DNA of 64,000 nucleotides, from assembly GCA_900547035.1 (NCBI GenBank), contig URFM01000007.1, positions 30,463-94,462 on the forward strand, read 5' to 3'. A program made the position numbers and the translations under genes. Of the stretch, positions 32,116 to 41,800 are shown piece after piece. Position 1 is the stretch's first letter; every line of letters begins with the position of its first letter. Source of the stretch: an uncultured Clostridium sp. (lineage in GTDB: Bacteria > Bacillota > Clostridia > Lachnospirales > Lachnospiraceae). The notes under the pieces were generated by a model. It had not been told where the DNA came from, ran no database searches, and saw nothing but the letters and a program-made list of their open reading frames with translations.

Positions 32116-33366
32116 ATGAAAAAAATCTGCCCTTACTGCCAAACCGAGCTGCCAAATGAGGCCTCTTTCTGTCCCTACTGCGCCAGAAGCCTGGCTCATC
32201 CCAGGCGTCTCAGGCTGCCCTGGCATATCTCCGCCAGGGTTCTTCTCGCCGCCGCCGTCCTTGTTCTGGCAGCCGGCATTGCCGCCGTCCTCTATATCCA
32301 AACTTTGCCCCAAACCCTTGAAGGCATGGGGGAGATAGCCTATACCGATTCCGACGGCTCCTACCAGATTTTGCTCAATGACAGTCTGCCGGACCGCTAC
32401 TCTCCCAAACCGCAGATCAAGCTGGACGCCGGGGGACAGGATTCCTACCGTTTCCCCTGCTGTCTCTATGTCAATCACAAGGCCACCGGAGCAGACGCCG
32501 GTGAGGAATTTCTGACAAAGGTAACGTCTGCTCAGGTTCAGATTGAACAGCCGGACGACAGTCCATCACCGGTCGTCTGCTCGGAACCTGTGCCAATGGA
32601 CTTTAATAAAGAAGCTGCTCTGGTAAGCCTCATCGACTACTCCAGAGACAGCTATAGTCCGGTCCGGATTCTGTGGACCCTCTCTATGGAAAACGGGGAT
32701 ACCATTGAACTGGGGATGGAGCTGGCCATCCGCGCCACAAATAATTATGATTATGATTCCACAAACTGTGACATGTCCGATTCCCAGTCCCTTCAGGCCT
32801 TGATCGACCGCCTGGCTGAAGAAACACAGGAGGAAGATATCGTCAATCTGTACCTTCCTCCGGTTACATATGAAGAGCCTGTTGTCCTCCACAGCCGTTC
32901 CTTCAACCTGATCGGCTCCCAGTCGGAAGAAGGGCGCACCACCTTTACCTCCGGCATCCAGATTCGGAACAGCCCCTACTGGATCAGCTATATTTCCGAC
33001 ATCGATTTTATCGGGGACGGAACCGGCGTAGCCATCTCAGCGGCTTGCACAGTCTGGGCCAAAAACTGCCGTTTTGAAGGATGGAAAACCGCTCTTTTAG
33101 GCTTTGGAAACATGTGGGTCAACGCCACCGACTGTACCTTTGAGAACAATGGAATCGGCCTTCACTGGAATTCCACCGATGTAACCGCAACCGATTCCCA
33201 TTATACCGGAAACATCTTCCGGGGGAACGATACCGCCGTTCTGCTGGAACAGGTCCCCACCGATACTGTTCTGAATTTCGGCCAGTGCGTGTTCGAACAC
33301 AATGAAACCGATCTGGACAACCGCTGCAGCCAGCCGGTGGATCTGTCTGAAGCCGAGTTCCGTTAG
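32116..33366 (+). CDS. Zinc-ribbon / membrane span / beta-helix protein, copy 3
   Basis: A 416-residue paralogue and the last gene of the plus-strand operon. The zinc ribbon reads C5-PYC...FCPYC. The membrane helix is at about 43-64 (ARVLLAAAVLVLAAGIAAVL). The ectodomain keeps YTDSDGSYQILL, the DSQSLQALIDRLAEET helix and beta-helix units (AKNCRFEGWKTALLGFGNMW; TDCTFENNGIGLHWN). It is the most diverged of the three at its N-terminus. The start ATG follows AAAGGAG. Its stop overlaps by three bases the end of a short minus-strand reading frame. Confidence 0.83.
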   Translation: MKKICPYCQTELPNEASFCPYCARSLAHPRRLRLPWHISARVLLAAAVLVLAAGIAAVLYIQTLPQTLEGMGEIAYTDSDGSYQILLNDSLPDRYSPKPQIKLDAGGQDSYRFPCCLYVNHKATGADAGEEFLTKVTSAQVQIEQPDDSPSPVVCSEPVPMDFNKEAALVSLIDYSRDSYSPVRILWTLSMENGDTIELGMELAIRATNNYDYDSTNCDMSDSQSLQALIDRLAEETQEEDIVNLYLPPVTYEEPVVLHSRSFNLIGSQSEEGRTTFTSGIQIRNSPYWISYISDIDFIGDGTGVAISAACTVWAKNCRFEGWKTALLGFGNMWVNATDCTFENNGIGLHWNSTDVTATDSHYTGNIFRGNDTAVLLEQVPTDTVLNFGQCVFEHNETDLDNRCSQPVDLSEAEFR

Positions 33367-33506
33367 GAATCCCCTTTTACCTGATACCGCAGCCATAGTA
33401 CGCCGTCCTCCAACTGTTTGACCTCTTTCAGCTGAAACTGGGCGGCCCGGCAGTCCACTTCATGGTCTCTTAATGCTAAGTACTCGCAACAATAAAAGCA
33501 GGACAC
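33363..33506 (-). CDS. Possible small protein or gene remnant (47 residues)
   Basis: A short open frame starting with GTG at 33506 reads VSCFYCCEYLALRDHEVDCR and continues to YQVKGDS. It has no good ribosome-binding site, and its first codons lie inside the lysS terminator stem. The composition looks protein-like (LKEVKQLEDGVLWLRY), so it may be the tail of a decayed gene rather than a working one. I do not recognise a family. Confidence 0.3.
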   Translation of the reverse strand: MSCFYCCEYLALRDHEVDCRAAQFQLKEVKQLEDGVLWLRYQVKGDS

Positions 33507-33540
33507 CTCTCTAAAAGTTTTTTAGAAAAGTGTCCTGCTT
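33494..33540 (-). terminator. Terminator of the greA-lysS transcript
   Basis: A perfect 11-bp stem (AAGCAGGACAC with GTGTCCTGCTT) encloses an inner CTAAAA/TTTTAG stem and runs into TTATT on the minus strand, 31 bp after the lysS stop. The plus strand has no T-run here. Confidence 0.7.
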
Positions 33541-33571
33541 CATCCTGTATACAGTTTAATTTTCGCCTGCC

Positions 33572-35554
33572 TTAATACAGCTTCGCCCCCGCCGGAATCC
33601 CATCATCCAGCATCAGAAGGTTCAGTCCTTCACGTCCGTCATACTCGTACACCGCGGAAATCAGCATACCCTCGGAATCGATGCCCATCATCTTTCTGGG
33701 AGGCAGGTTGGTGATCGCCACGCAGGTCTTTCCAACCAGCTGCTCCGGCTCGTAGTACTCGTGGATTCCGCTTAAAATGGTGCGTCTGCGCTCCGTTCCA
33801 TCGTTTAAGGTAAACTTCAAAAGCTTCTTTGACTTCGGCACCGCCTCGCAGGCCTCCACCTTCACCACCCGGAAATCGGACTTAGAGAAAGTCTCAAAGT
33901 CCACCATATCCTCAAACAGCGGCTCCACCTTCACTTTGGAAAGGTCAAGCTGTACGCTGGGAACGGACACGTTCACAGCCCCTGTCTGTCCGGAAACGGC
34001 TGCTTCTGCGGTCTCGCCCCTGCTTTCCGCCTTTGCGTCAGAAGCGGAAGCCCCCTTCTTCGGGTCTAATGACTTCATTGTGGGGAACAGCAGTACATCC
34101 CGGATTGCGGCAGAATCAGTCAGCAGCATACACATCCGGTCGATGCCAAATCCAATACCTCCCGTAGGCGGCATACCAATCTCCAGAGCGTTTAAGAAAT
34201 CCTCATCGGTATGATTTGCCTCCTCGTCGCCCTGGGCCAAAAGCTCCTCCTGGGCCTTAAACCGCTCTCTCTGATCGATGGGGTCATTAAGCTCAGAGTA
34301 GGCGTTCGCCATCTCCCAGCCATTCATAAAGAACTCAAACCGCTCCACATACTCAGGATTCTCCGGCTTCTTCTTAGTAAGAGGAGAAATCTCAATGGGA
34401 TGGTCCATAATAAAGGTAGGCTGAATGAGATGCTCTTCCACAAATTCCTCGAAGAACAGATTCAGAATATCGCCTTTTTTATGACGCTCTTCAAACTCCA
34501 CTCCCTTTTCCTTTGCGATGGCCCTTGCCTCCGCCAGTGTATGGATTTCATTGAAATCCACCCCTGCATACTGTTTCACGGCATCTACCATGGTAATACG
34601 CGGGAAAGGCTTGGAAAGATCCATCTCAACCCCGTTATATACAATGGTAGTCGTTCCCAGAACCTCCTGGGCTACAAAGCGGTACAGATTCTCCGTCAAA
34701 TCCATCATACCGTGATAATCCGTGTATGCCTGATACAGTTCCATCAGGGTAAACTCCGGGTTATGTCTGGTATCCAGTCCCTCGTTGCGGAACACCCTTC
34801 CAATCTCATAGACCCGCTCCAGGCCTCCTACAATCAGGCGCTTCAGGTACAGCTCCAGGGAAATCCGAAGCTTCAAATCCTCATCCAGAGCGTTAAAATG
34901 GGTCTCAAAGGGACGGGCCGCAGCGCCTCCCGCATTGGAAACCAACATGGGAGTCTCAACCTCCATAAAGCCCTCTCCGCTTAAATATTTACGAATGGCA
35001 GCCAGAATCCTGGAACGCTTGATAAAGGTGTCCTTCACGTCTGCGTTCATAATCAGGTCCACATACCGCTGGCGGTAGCGAAGATCCGTATCTGTCAGTC
35101 CATGGAACTTTTCAGGCAGAACCTGAAGGCTCTTGGACAGCAGAACTACCTGGTCAGCGTGAATGGAAATCTCTCCCGTCTTTGTGGTAAAGGCGGAGCC
35201 CTTCACGCCCACAATATCACCGATATCCAGTTTCTTGAATTCCTGATAGGACTCCTCTCCCAGGCTGTCCCTGGAAACATAGATCTGGATATTTCCCTTT
35301 AAATCCTGAACATTGGCAAAAGATGCCTTGCCCATAACCCGCTTAAACATCAAACGTCCGGCTACGGAAGCCTCTTTGCCCTCCCACTCCTCATAGTGTT
35401 CCTTAATATCCGCGCTGTGAGCTGTCACATCATATTTTGTAATCCGGAAGGGATCTTTTCCCTCCGCCTGAAGCTGGGCCAGCTTCTCCCGGCGGGCCTT
35501 CAACACATGATTCAGCTCCGTTTCCACCTGCTTCTGGTTCTGCTGCTCTGCCAC
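33572..35554 (-). CDS. lysS: Lysyl-tRNA synthetase, class II, with C-terminal tRNA-binding domain
   Basis: A 660-residue enzyme that charges tRNA-Lys. The GTG at 35554 is chosen because AAAGGAG lies eight bases upstream; a GTG three codons earlier would leave almost no spacing. The N-terminal OB fold (about 55-150; [20 protein letters not shown]) precedes the class II core with motif 2 ([20 protein letters not shown]) and motif 3 ([13 protein letters not shown]). After the normal end near residue 500 come an Ala/Ser-rich linker and an extra domain of about 105 residues ([33 protein letters not shown]) of the EMAP/MetG C-terminal tRNA-binding type. It is co-transcribed with greA, 18 bp downstream. 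Confidence 0.97.
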   Translation of the reverse strand: MAEQQNQKQVETELNHVLKARREKLAQLQAEGKDPFRITKYDVTAHSADIKEHYEEWEGKEASVAGRLMFKRVMGKASFANVQDLKGNIQIYVSRDSLGEESYQEFKKLDIGDIVGVKGSAFTTKTGEISIHADQVVLLSKSLQVLPEKFHGLTDTDLRYRQRYVDLIMNADVKDTFIKRSRILAAIRKYLSGEGFMEVETPMLVSNAGGAAARPFETHFNALDEDLKLRISLELYLKRLIVGGLERVYEIGRVFRNEGLDTRHNPEFTLMELYQAYTDYHGMMDLTENLYRFVAQEVLGTTTIVYNGVEMDLSKPFPRITMVDAVKQYAGVDFNEIHTLAEARAIAKEKGVEFEERHKKGDILNLFFEEFVEEHLIQPTFIMDHPIEISPLTKKKPENPEYVERFEFFMNGWEMANAYSELNDPIDQRERFKAQEELLAQGDEEANHTDEDFLNALEIGMPPTGGIGFGIDRMCMLLTDSAAIRDVLLFPTMKSLDPKKGASASDAKAESRGETAEAAVSGQTGAVNVSVPSVQLDLSKVKVEPLFEDMVDFETFSKSDFRVVKVEACEAVPKSKKLLKFTLNDGTERRRTILSGIHEYYEPEQLVGKTCVAITNLPPRKMMGIDSEGMLISAVYEYDGREGLNLLMLDDGIPAGAKLY

Positions 35555-35572
35555 TTTCCACACTCCTTTGTG

Positions 35573-36055
35573 TTATGATACTCTCTGAATTTCCAAAACC
35601 TTATATTGAATAACTCCGGCCTGTGTTTCCACATCCACCACATCGCCGACGCCCTTGCCAATCAGCGCGTGGCCTACAGGGGACTCATTTGAAATCTTAT
35701 TCTGAAGGCTGTTTGCCTCGGTGGAACCTACGATGTAGTACTCCATCTCCTCATCGTACTCCACATCCAGAAGCTTTACCTTGCAGCCTACATTAATCTT
35801 GTCGGTGTCGATCTCGTCTTCTACTACAACCTCAGCGTTTTTCAGAAGTTTTTCCAGCTCCTCGATCCGCAGCTCGATATCCCGCTGCTCATCCTTCGCC
35901 GCGTCGTACTCCGCGTTCTCGGACAGATCGCCCTGCTCTCTGGCCTCTTTAATCTTCTGTGCAACCTCTTTACGCCGAACTACCTTCAAATTTTGAAGTT
36001 CATCCTCATACTGCTTTAAACCCGCATATGTCAAGATGTGTTTCTTGTCCGCCAT
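35573..36055 (-). CDS. greA: Transcription elongation factor GreA
   Basis: A 160-residue GreA that stimulates transcript cleavage in backtracked RNA polymerase. The ATG at 36055 (MADKKHILTYAGLKQYEDEL) follows GGAAGGATACGGATT and gives the standard length; the open frame reaches 36157. The N-terminal coiled coil contains the acidic tip region EQGDLSENAEYDAAKDEQRD, and the C-terminal FKBP-like domain has the ESPVGHALIGKGVGD signature. A long leader of about 190 nt separates it from a consensus promoter. lysS follows in the same transcript. Confidence 0.97.
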   Translation of the reverse strand: MADKKHILTYAGLKQYEDELQNLKVVRRKEVAQKIKEAREQGDLSENAEYDAAKDEQRDIELRIEELEKLLKNAEVVVEDEIDTDKINVGCKVKLLDVEYDEEMEYYIVGSTEANSLQNKISNESPVGHALIGKGVGDVVDVETQAGVIQYKVLEIQRVS

Positions 36056-36251
36056 AATCCGTATCCTTCCTTCTTCCTTTTTATTTTCATGAGGCGCTGC
36101 GCCGGCACCAGTCCTATGGTCCCTGCGGCTGTATCGGGGCTTAGAAGCACAAGGCAAAACTCCTCCCCGTCATGCAGACAGTGATAAAGCCCTGTAGACA
36201 GCAATAAATAAGCCCCTCCAAAAGGAGCTTACCGCCTCACACATTCAGTGT

Positions 36252-36280
36252 ATTATATAAGAAAATGCGCCTATTGTCAA
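36252..36280 (-). promoter_or_regulatory. Consensus sigma-A promoter for greA-lysS
   Basis: Perfect TTGACA (36280-36275) and TATAAT (36257-36252) are separated by 17 bp on the minus strand. The start near 36245 gives a leader of about 190 nt. The leader contains an imperfect hairpin (AAGCTCC with GGAGGGGCTT, followed by ATTTATT) at roughly 36206-36231 that could be an attenuator or processing site. Confidence 0.85.
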
Positions 36281-36287
36281 GCGGCCC

Positions 36288-37247
36288 TCACAGCCGATTC
36301 TCCAAAAATCCTTCCAGCTCTTTTAACGTTTCAACCTGGTTAATCTCATTTCTCAACGCCGCTGAGTGGGGCAGACCTCTGGTATACCAGGCCACATGAC
36401 CCCGCATCTCCCGTATCGCCCGATTTTCTCCTTTATACTGAACCAGCATCCGGCTGTGGCGCAGGATCATTGCCCTTAATTCATTGCGGTCCGGACCCGG
36501 CAGAAGCTCTCCCGTATCAAGATAGTGGTTAATCCTGGAAAAGAGCCAGGGATTTCCCTTTGCTCCCCTGGCCACCATAATGCCGTCGCAGCCTGTCTCC
36601 TCGATCATTCTGGCGCCGTCTTCCGGGGCAAAAATGTCCCCGTTTCCAATAACCGGGATCTTCACCGCCTCTTTTACCTGGCGGATGATATCCCAATCCG
36701 CTTTTCCGGAGTAATACTGTTCCCTGGTTCTTCCATGGACCGCCACCGCGGCTACTCCGCAGCCTTCCGCCATTTTTGCAAATTCAACAGCGTTGACGCT
36801 GGAGTCGTTAAAGCCCTTACGGAACTTAACCGTTACCGGCTTTTTGGACTGACGGACCATAGCCTTTAAAACGGACTCCGCTCTGGGAATATCCTTCATC
36901 AGGGCCGAGCCCTCTTTATTGTTCACAATCTTAGGCACCGGGCACCCCATGTTCACGTCAATGAACGCGTAGGGTCCTTCTGAAAGCCTGGCCGCGATTT
37001 CTCCCATGATCTCCGGTTCCGAGCCAAAAAGCTGCACAGAAACCGGCTCCTCCGCCGGGTCTGTTTCCAGCAGCTCCTTCGTATTCTTATTTCCATATAA
37101 AATAGCCTTGGCGCTGACCATCTCCGTCACCGTCAGACCGCAGCCCTGTTCTTTGCACAGCAGGCGGAACGGCAGGTCCGTCACTCCCGCCATAGGAGCC
37201 AATATTACATTGTGGGCCAGAGTCACATTTCCGATTGTAAGCTTCAT
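36288..37247 (-). CDS. dusB: tRNA-dihydrouridine synthase, DusB family
   Basis: A 319-residue flavoenzyme that reduces uridine to dihydrouridine in tRNA D-loops. The TIM barrel has LAPMAGVTDLPFRLLC near the N-terminus, the catalytic region FIDVNMGCPVPKIVNNKEGS with the active Cys, TVKFRKGF, AVHGRTREQYYSGKADW, and a GCDGIMVARGAKGNPWLF phosphate-binding loop. Its start overlaps the stop of the DUF6145 gene by four bases, so the two are translationally coupled. Confidence 0.95.
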   Translation of the reverse strand: MKLTIGNVTLAHNVILAPMAGVTDLPFRLLCKEQGCGLTVTEMVSAKAILYGNKNTKELLETDPAEEPVSVQLFGSEPEIMGEIAARLSEGPYAFIDVNMGCPVPKIVNNKEGSALMKDIPRAESVLKAMVRQSKKPVTVKFRKGFNDSSVNAVEFAKMAEGCGVAAVAVHGRTREQYYSGKADWDIIRQVKEAVKIPVIGNGDIFAPEDGARMIEETGCDGIMVARGAKGNPWLFSRINHYLDTGELLPGPDRNELRAMILRHSRMLVQYKGENRAIREMRGHVAWYTRGLPHSAALRNEINQVETLKELEGFLENRL

Positions 37248-37585
37248 GTTTCCTCGTTCTCCACCTCTTCGCCCAGGAAGAACACCCGGTAGTACAGCTC
37301 CAAAGCTTCCAGAAGCTCCCGCTTCTCCTCCTGGTACTGTTTAATTTTCAGCACGCTGCCAATCTCGTCAAACAGGTAGTCTCCCTCTTCGGAGGTGACC
37401 TTAAACTCCAGATTTCCCTTCTCATCAAACTCAAGAGTCAAGATTCCTCCTACATCCTCTGTATACAGGACACACATAATCTGAAGCTCCTGCTTTACCT
37501 CCTGAGGCAGAGAATCGAACTCCTGGTTAAAATAAAATTTTTGCAGATATGAGTTGGCTCCGCAGAGCACCGTATTTTCTTCCAT
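37244..37585 (-). CDS. DUF6145-family protein
   Basis: A 113-residue protein of unknown function, found in my recollection mainly in Lachnospiraceae. The ATG at 37585 (MEENTVLCGANSYLQKFYFN) follows GGGAGAGAAGG; the open frame reaches 37654. Features include LPQEVKQELQIMCVLYTEDVGGILTL and an acidic C-terminus. It has no membrane span and no known catalytic motif. The four-base overlap with dusB and position downstream of the pfkA terminator place it at the head of a two-gene unit. Confidence 0.8.
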   Translation of the reverse strand: MEENTVLCGANSYLQKFYFNQEFDSLPQEVKQELQIMCVLYTEDVGGILTLEFDEKGNLEFKVTSEEGDYLFDEIGSVLKIKQYQEEKRELLEALELYYRVFFLGEEVENEET

Positions 37586-37616
37586 CCTTCTCTCCCTTTT
37601 TATTCTCCAGGCCTGA

Positions 37617-37651
37617 AAAGTCCGCCGTTTCTCATCCACGGCGGACTTTTT
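37617..37651 (-). terminator. pfkA terminator
   Basis: A perfect 13-bp stem (AAAAGTCCGCCGT with ACGGCGGACTTTT) closes an 8-nt loop, 21 bp after the pfkA stop. T-runs are present on both strands, so it could act in both directions. Confidence 0.85.
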
Positions 37652-37671
37652 CACTTCTTGAAAATCCTCTG

Positions 37672-38646
37672 TTACCGAACCAGCAGCTTGCTGATCTCGT
37701 AATATTCCTCCGGAATATCCTTCTTCATATTCAGCGCTTCCTGGATATCATAATCCACAAACTGACCGCCCTTATAGGCTACCAGACGATTGCTCTTGCC
37801 CTCAGCCAGCAGCATAGCCGCCTTGGCTCCCATAATAGAGGCGTACATACGGTCCTTACAGGTAGGCGTGCCGCCTCTCTGCATGTGTCCCAGAATCGTA
37901 GCTCTGGTTTCGATGCCCGTAGCGGCCTCGATGCGCTTCGCCATCGAGGTTGAATGGCCAATGCCTTCCGCATTTACAATGATATTGTGCTTCTTGCCCC
38001 GTTTCCGGTTTTCGATAATCCGGTTAATCAGAGCCTGCTCATCTCCGTCGTAACGCTCCGGAAGAAGCACATCCTCTGCGCCGTTCGCAATTGCGCACCA
38101 CATAGCAATGTATCCCGCGTTCCGTCCCATTACCTCCACGATGCTGCAGCGCTCATGGGAGGTAGAGGTATCACGGATTTTATCAATGGCTTCCATAGCA
38201 GTATTTACCGCGGTGTCAAATCCGATGGTGTAATCGGTACAGGCAATATCCAGGTCGATGGTTCCCGGAAGACCTATGGTATTGATTCCCAAAGCGGAAA
38301 GCTTTCCCGCGCCTCTGAAGGAACCGTCTCCGCCGATTACCACCATTCCGTCAATGCCGTGTTTACGGCAGATCTCAGCGCCCTTCTTCTGGCCCTCAGG
38401 GGTCGTAAATTCCATGCAGCGGGCGGTATAGAGAATGGTGCCGCCCCGGTTGATAATATCGGAAACGCTGGTGGAGTCCATATCCACAATCTCCTCGTCC
38501 AGCAGACCGGCATATCCCCTCATAATTCCCTTAACCTTCAGTCCCTTGTTAATGGCTACCCGGACCACCGCGCGGATCGCAGCATTCATGCCCGGAGCAT
38601 CGCCGCCGCTTGTCAGTACTCCTATGGTTTTAATTGCCTTTGCCAT
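37672..38646 (-). CDS. pfkA: 6-phosphofructokinase
   Basis: A 324-residue ATP-dependent phosphofructokinase, the committed step of glycolysis. It has GVLTSGGDAPGMNAAIRAVV at the N-terminus (ATP site), VIGGDGSFRGA, the catalytic GTIDLDIACTDYTIGFDTA loop with the proton-acceptor Asp, and VEVMGRNAGYIA. GGDGS with Gly rather than Asp after the motif fits ATP use. Length is standard for bacterial PfkA. AAGGAGGT precedes the ATG. It follows dnaE in the order common in Firmicutes but has its own promoter. Confidence 0.97.
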   Translation of the reverse strand: MAKAIKTIGVLTSGGDAPGMNAAIRAVVRVAINKGLKVKGIMRGYAGLLDEEIVDMDSTSVSDIINRGGTILYTARCMEFTTPEGQKKGAEICRKHGIDGMVVIGGDGSFRGAGKLSALGINTIGLPGTIDLDIACTDYTIGFDTAVNTAMEAIDKIRDTSTSHERCSIVEVMGRNAGYIAMWCAIANGAEDVLLPERYDGDEQALINRIIENRKRGKKHNIIVNAEGIGHSTSMAKRIEAATGIETRATILGHMQRGGTPTCKDRMYASIMGAKAAMLLAEGKSNRLVAYKGGQFVDYDIQEALNMKKDIPEEYYEISKLLVR

Positions 38647-38732
38647 CGCAATTTACCTCCTTCAATGTTCCTCCCGGCACTTCCCTGCCCCGGAACAAAT
38701 GATCTTCCTCATTTTATATCTCAATCAACGCT

Positions 38733-38761
38733 ATTTTAATGCATTTCATGCATCATTGCAA
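38733..38761 (-). promoter_or_regulatory. pfkA promoter
   Basis: TTGCAA (38761-38756) and TAAAAT (38738-38733) are 17 bp apart on the minus strand, about 87 bp upstream of the pfkA ATG. The spacer contains ATGCAT twice, three bases apart, which may be a regulatory site. Confidence 0.6.
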
Positions 38762-38841
38762 GGGCTTTTTCATAAGTTTGACATTTTTTTGACGAACTCT
38801 TCTCTTCCTGACAAAGCTCTCTTTTCTTTGCTGCATTTCTC

Positions 38842-41800
38842 CTATCTGGAAGCTCCCATTTTACCAGGAAATGTCAATGTTTTCTCCACCGTCCTAACGT
38901 TCGGTTCCCCGAAAGCTTCTGACAAACTCCCCGTCAGTTCCCTGGAAATCGTCACATTCCACTGAGCCGGCAGAACTTTTTTAGCCCGTTCCTTTCCCAA
39001 ATAAATAACAACCTGGTTTTTTCCTTCACTGGCCCCCAGAATTTCCATCAGCCGCCTCTCTCCCTGATGATACTGCTCCATGTCGGCAAACTGAATCCAG
39101 AGTTCTCTTGGCACATCGGAAAATGGGACCACCTGTTCGCATACCAGCTTGCCCACCGGATCGTCGCCAATGGAAACTCTTCCCCGTATAAAGAGCTTGG
39201 ACTCCTCTACGAAGAGATTCCGATTGGCTTCGTAATCCCTGGGAAATACCACAATCTCAACGGAGCCCACCAAATCCTCCAAAGTCACAAAAGCCATCAA
39301 CTGGTTTGTTCTGGTAGTTTTCACCGTTTTTCCGGCCACCATGCCGCCTACGACCACCCGGTCCCCGTCCTTTAAAACAGCTTCCTCCGTCTCCTCGTCC
39401 ACCACGAAATCCGCGGAAGTAGCCGTAGCGTTCTTCTTCCAGCTGTCCTCGTAGTCCTCCATAGGATGTCCGCTGACATAGACGCCCAGAGTCTCCTTTT
39501 CGAAAGCCAGCAGCTCCTCTTTCGCATACTCCCCAATAGGCGGGAAAGTAATCTGAAATGCCTCCCGCTCCTCCTCACCGGCAATATCAAAAAGGCTCAT
39601 CTGGCCGCTGATGGAATTTTTCTTTTCCCGTGTTTTCTCCTCCAGCATGGAGGGCATCACCGCCATCTTCTGCTTTCTGGTTCCCGGCAGAGTATCCAGT
39701 GCTCCGGACTTGATGAAGTTCTCCAGGGTCCTCCGGTTTACCTCCTTATTGCTCATCCGGTCCACAAAATCCTCCATAGAGCGGAAAGGTCCTCTGGCCT
39801 CCCGGTCCGCCACAATCACGTCCACCACGGAGCGGCCCACGCTCTTGATGGCAGATAGGCCGTAGCGGATGGCATTGCCCGACACGGAGAAGCCGCTCTC
39901 CCCCTCGTTGATGTCCGGAGGCAGGATGGAAATGTTCATCACCTGGCGGCAGGTCAGGATATACTCGGAAACCTTGGTCACGTTGTCCATCACCGAGGTC
40001 ATGAGGGCCGCCATAAATTCCAGGGGATAATAATATTTCAGGTAAGCCGTCTGGTAGGAGACGATGGCATAGGCGGCGGCGTGGGACTTGTTGAAGGCGT
40101 ACTTGGCGAAATCAATCATCTCATCATAAATGTGATTGGCCGTCTTCTCGTCGATGCCATTGCCTATGCAGCCCTTTACTCCCTCTTCCGGGTTTCCATA
40201 GACGAAGTTCTGCCGTTCCTTCTCCATCACCGACGCCTTCTTCTTACTCATAGCCCGGCGCACCAGGTCGCTGCGTCCCATAGTGTAGCCTGCCAGGTCC
40301 CGTACAATCTGCATCACCTGCTCCTGATAGACGATGCAGCCGTAGGTAGGCTTTAAAATAGGCTCCAGCTGGGGGCAGTCGTAGGTGATGGAGGAGCGGT
40401 CATTTTTCCCCTTCAGGTATTTGGGGATAAAATCCATGGGGCCCGGACGGTAGAGGGCGATTCCTGCGATGATATCCTCCAGATTCTCCGGCTTCAGCTC
40501 CTTCATAAAGCTCTTCATCCCGGAGCTTTCAATCTGGAACACCCCTTCCGTCTTGCCCGTCCCGATGGAATCCAGCACCTTCTTGTCGTTGTAGTCAATC
40601 TTGTCCAAATCCAGCTTTATCCGGAAATCCTTCTCCACCATCCGCACCGCGTTCTGGATCACCGTCAGAGTCCTGAGTCCCAGAAAGTCCATTTTCAAAA
40701 GTCCCAGCTCCTCAATGGTGGTCATGGTAAACTGAGTGGTAATGGTCCCGTCCGCCGCCCTAGACAGGGGGACGAACTCATCAATGGAGCGGCTGCCGAT
40801 TACCACTCCCGCGGCGTGCATGGAGGTGTGCCTGGGAAGCCCCTCCAGACGTCTGGCCATATCAATCAGGTTCTGGATCTCCGGATTCTCCTGATAAGCT
40901 TTTTTCAGGTCCGGGTTGGCCGTCAGGGCCTTGTCCAGAGTCATCCCCAGGTCATTAGGGACCATCTTGGCGATAGAATCGCAGAGAGCGTAGGGCAAAT
41001 CCAGCACCCTCCCCACGTCCCGGATGACTCCCCGGGCAGCCAGGGTACCGAAGGTGACAATCTGCACCACCTGGTCCTTGCCGTATTTCTCCACCACATA
41101 GTCGATGACCTCCTGGCGGCGCTCATAGCAGAAATCCACATCGATATCGGGCATGGATACCCTCTCCGGGTTCAGGAAGCGCTCAAAAAGCAGATTGTAG
41201 CGCACCGGATCGATATCCGTGATTCCCAGGCTGTAGGAGACGATGCTCCCCGCCGCGGAGCCCCGGCCCGGCCCCACCATAATGTCCTTTGACCGGGCGT
41301 AATTGATAAAATCCCACACAATGAGGAAATAGTCCACATATCCCATGGTCCGGATGACGTCCAGCTCATACTCCAGCCGCTTTTTCAGGGTTCCGTCGTC
41401 GTCGGGATAACGCTTTAAAAATCCCTCCAGGCACAGATGGTTCAGATAGCTCCAGGAATCGTAGCCCTCCGGCACCTGAAACTTCGGCAGCTTGGTAACG
41501 CCGAATTCAATTTCCACATTGCAGCGCTTAGCGATTTTGTAAGTATTATCCAGGGCCTCCTGGGCGTAGGGGAAAAGAGCGCGCATCTCCTCTTCAGATT
41601 TGCAGTAATACTGTCCGCCCTCGTAGCGCATCCGGTTTTCATCGCTGACCTTTTTGCCCGTCTGGATGCACAGCAAAATGTCGTGGGCCTGGGCGTCCTC
41701 CGCGAAGGTATAGTGAATATCGTTGGTAGCCACCAGTTCAATTCCCGTCTCCTTTGACAGCCGCACCATTCCCTGGTTCACCATCTTCTGTTCATCCATA

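Larger units (their letters stand above)
2301..33366. other. LRR receptor-kinase / PP2C / FHA phospho-signalling island
   Basis: Eighteen genes form a coherent cluster: nine Ser/Thr kinases, two PP2C phosphatases, three FHA-domain proteins (one fused to a trypsin-like protease, one to a VWA domain), three beta-helix membrane proteins and an XRE regulator, plus one unrelated AAA ATPase gene. Twelve of the proteins begin with a double-CXXC zinc ribbon. Very small gaps on the minus strand suggest a transcript of about 26 kb. The functional unity of the cluster is inferred from synteny, shared domains and a shared promoter-region sequence. Confidence 0.8.

Noticed and set aside
29041..32478. Large minus-strand frames opposite the three beta-helix genes
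   Set aside because: The plus-strand genes have ribosome-binding sites, zinc ribbons, membrane helices and paralogy; the antisense frames are Gly/Val-rich shadows.
2301..33366. Type VI or type VII secretion locus suggested by the kinase/PP2C/FHA combination
   Set aside because: No TssB/C/K/M, ClpV, EssC, EsxA or WXG100-like gene is present anywhere in the window.
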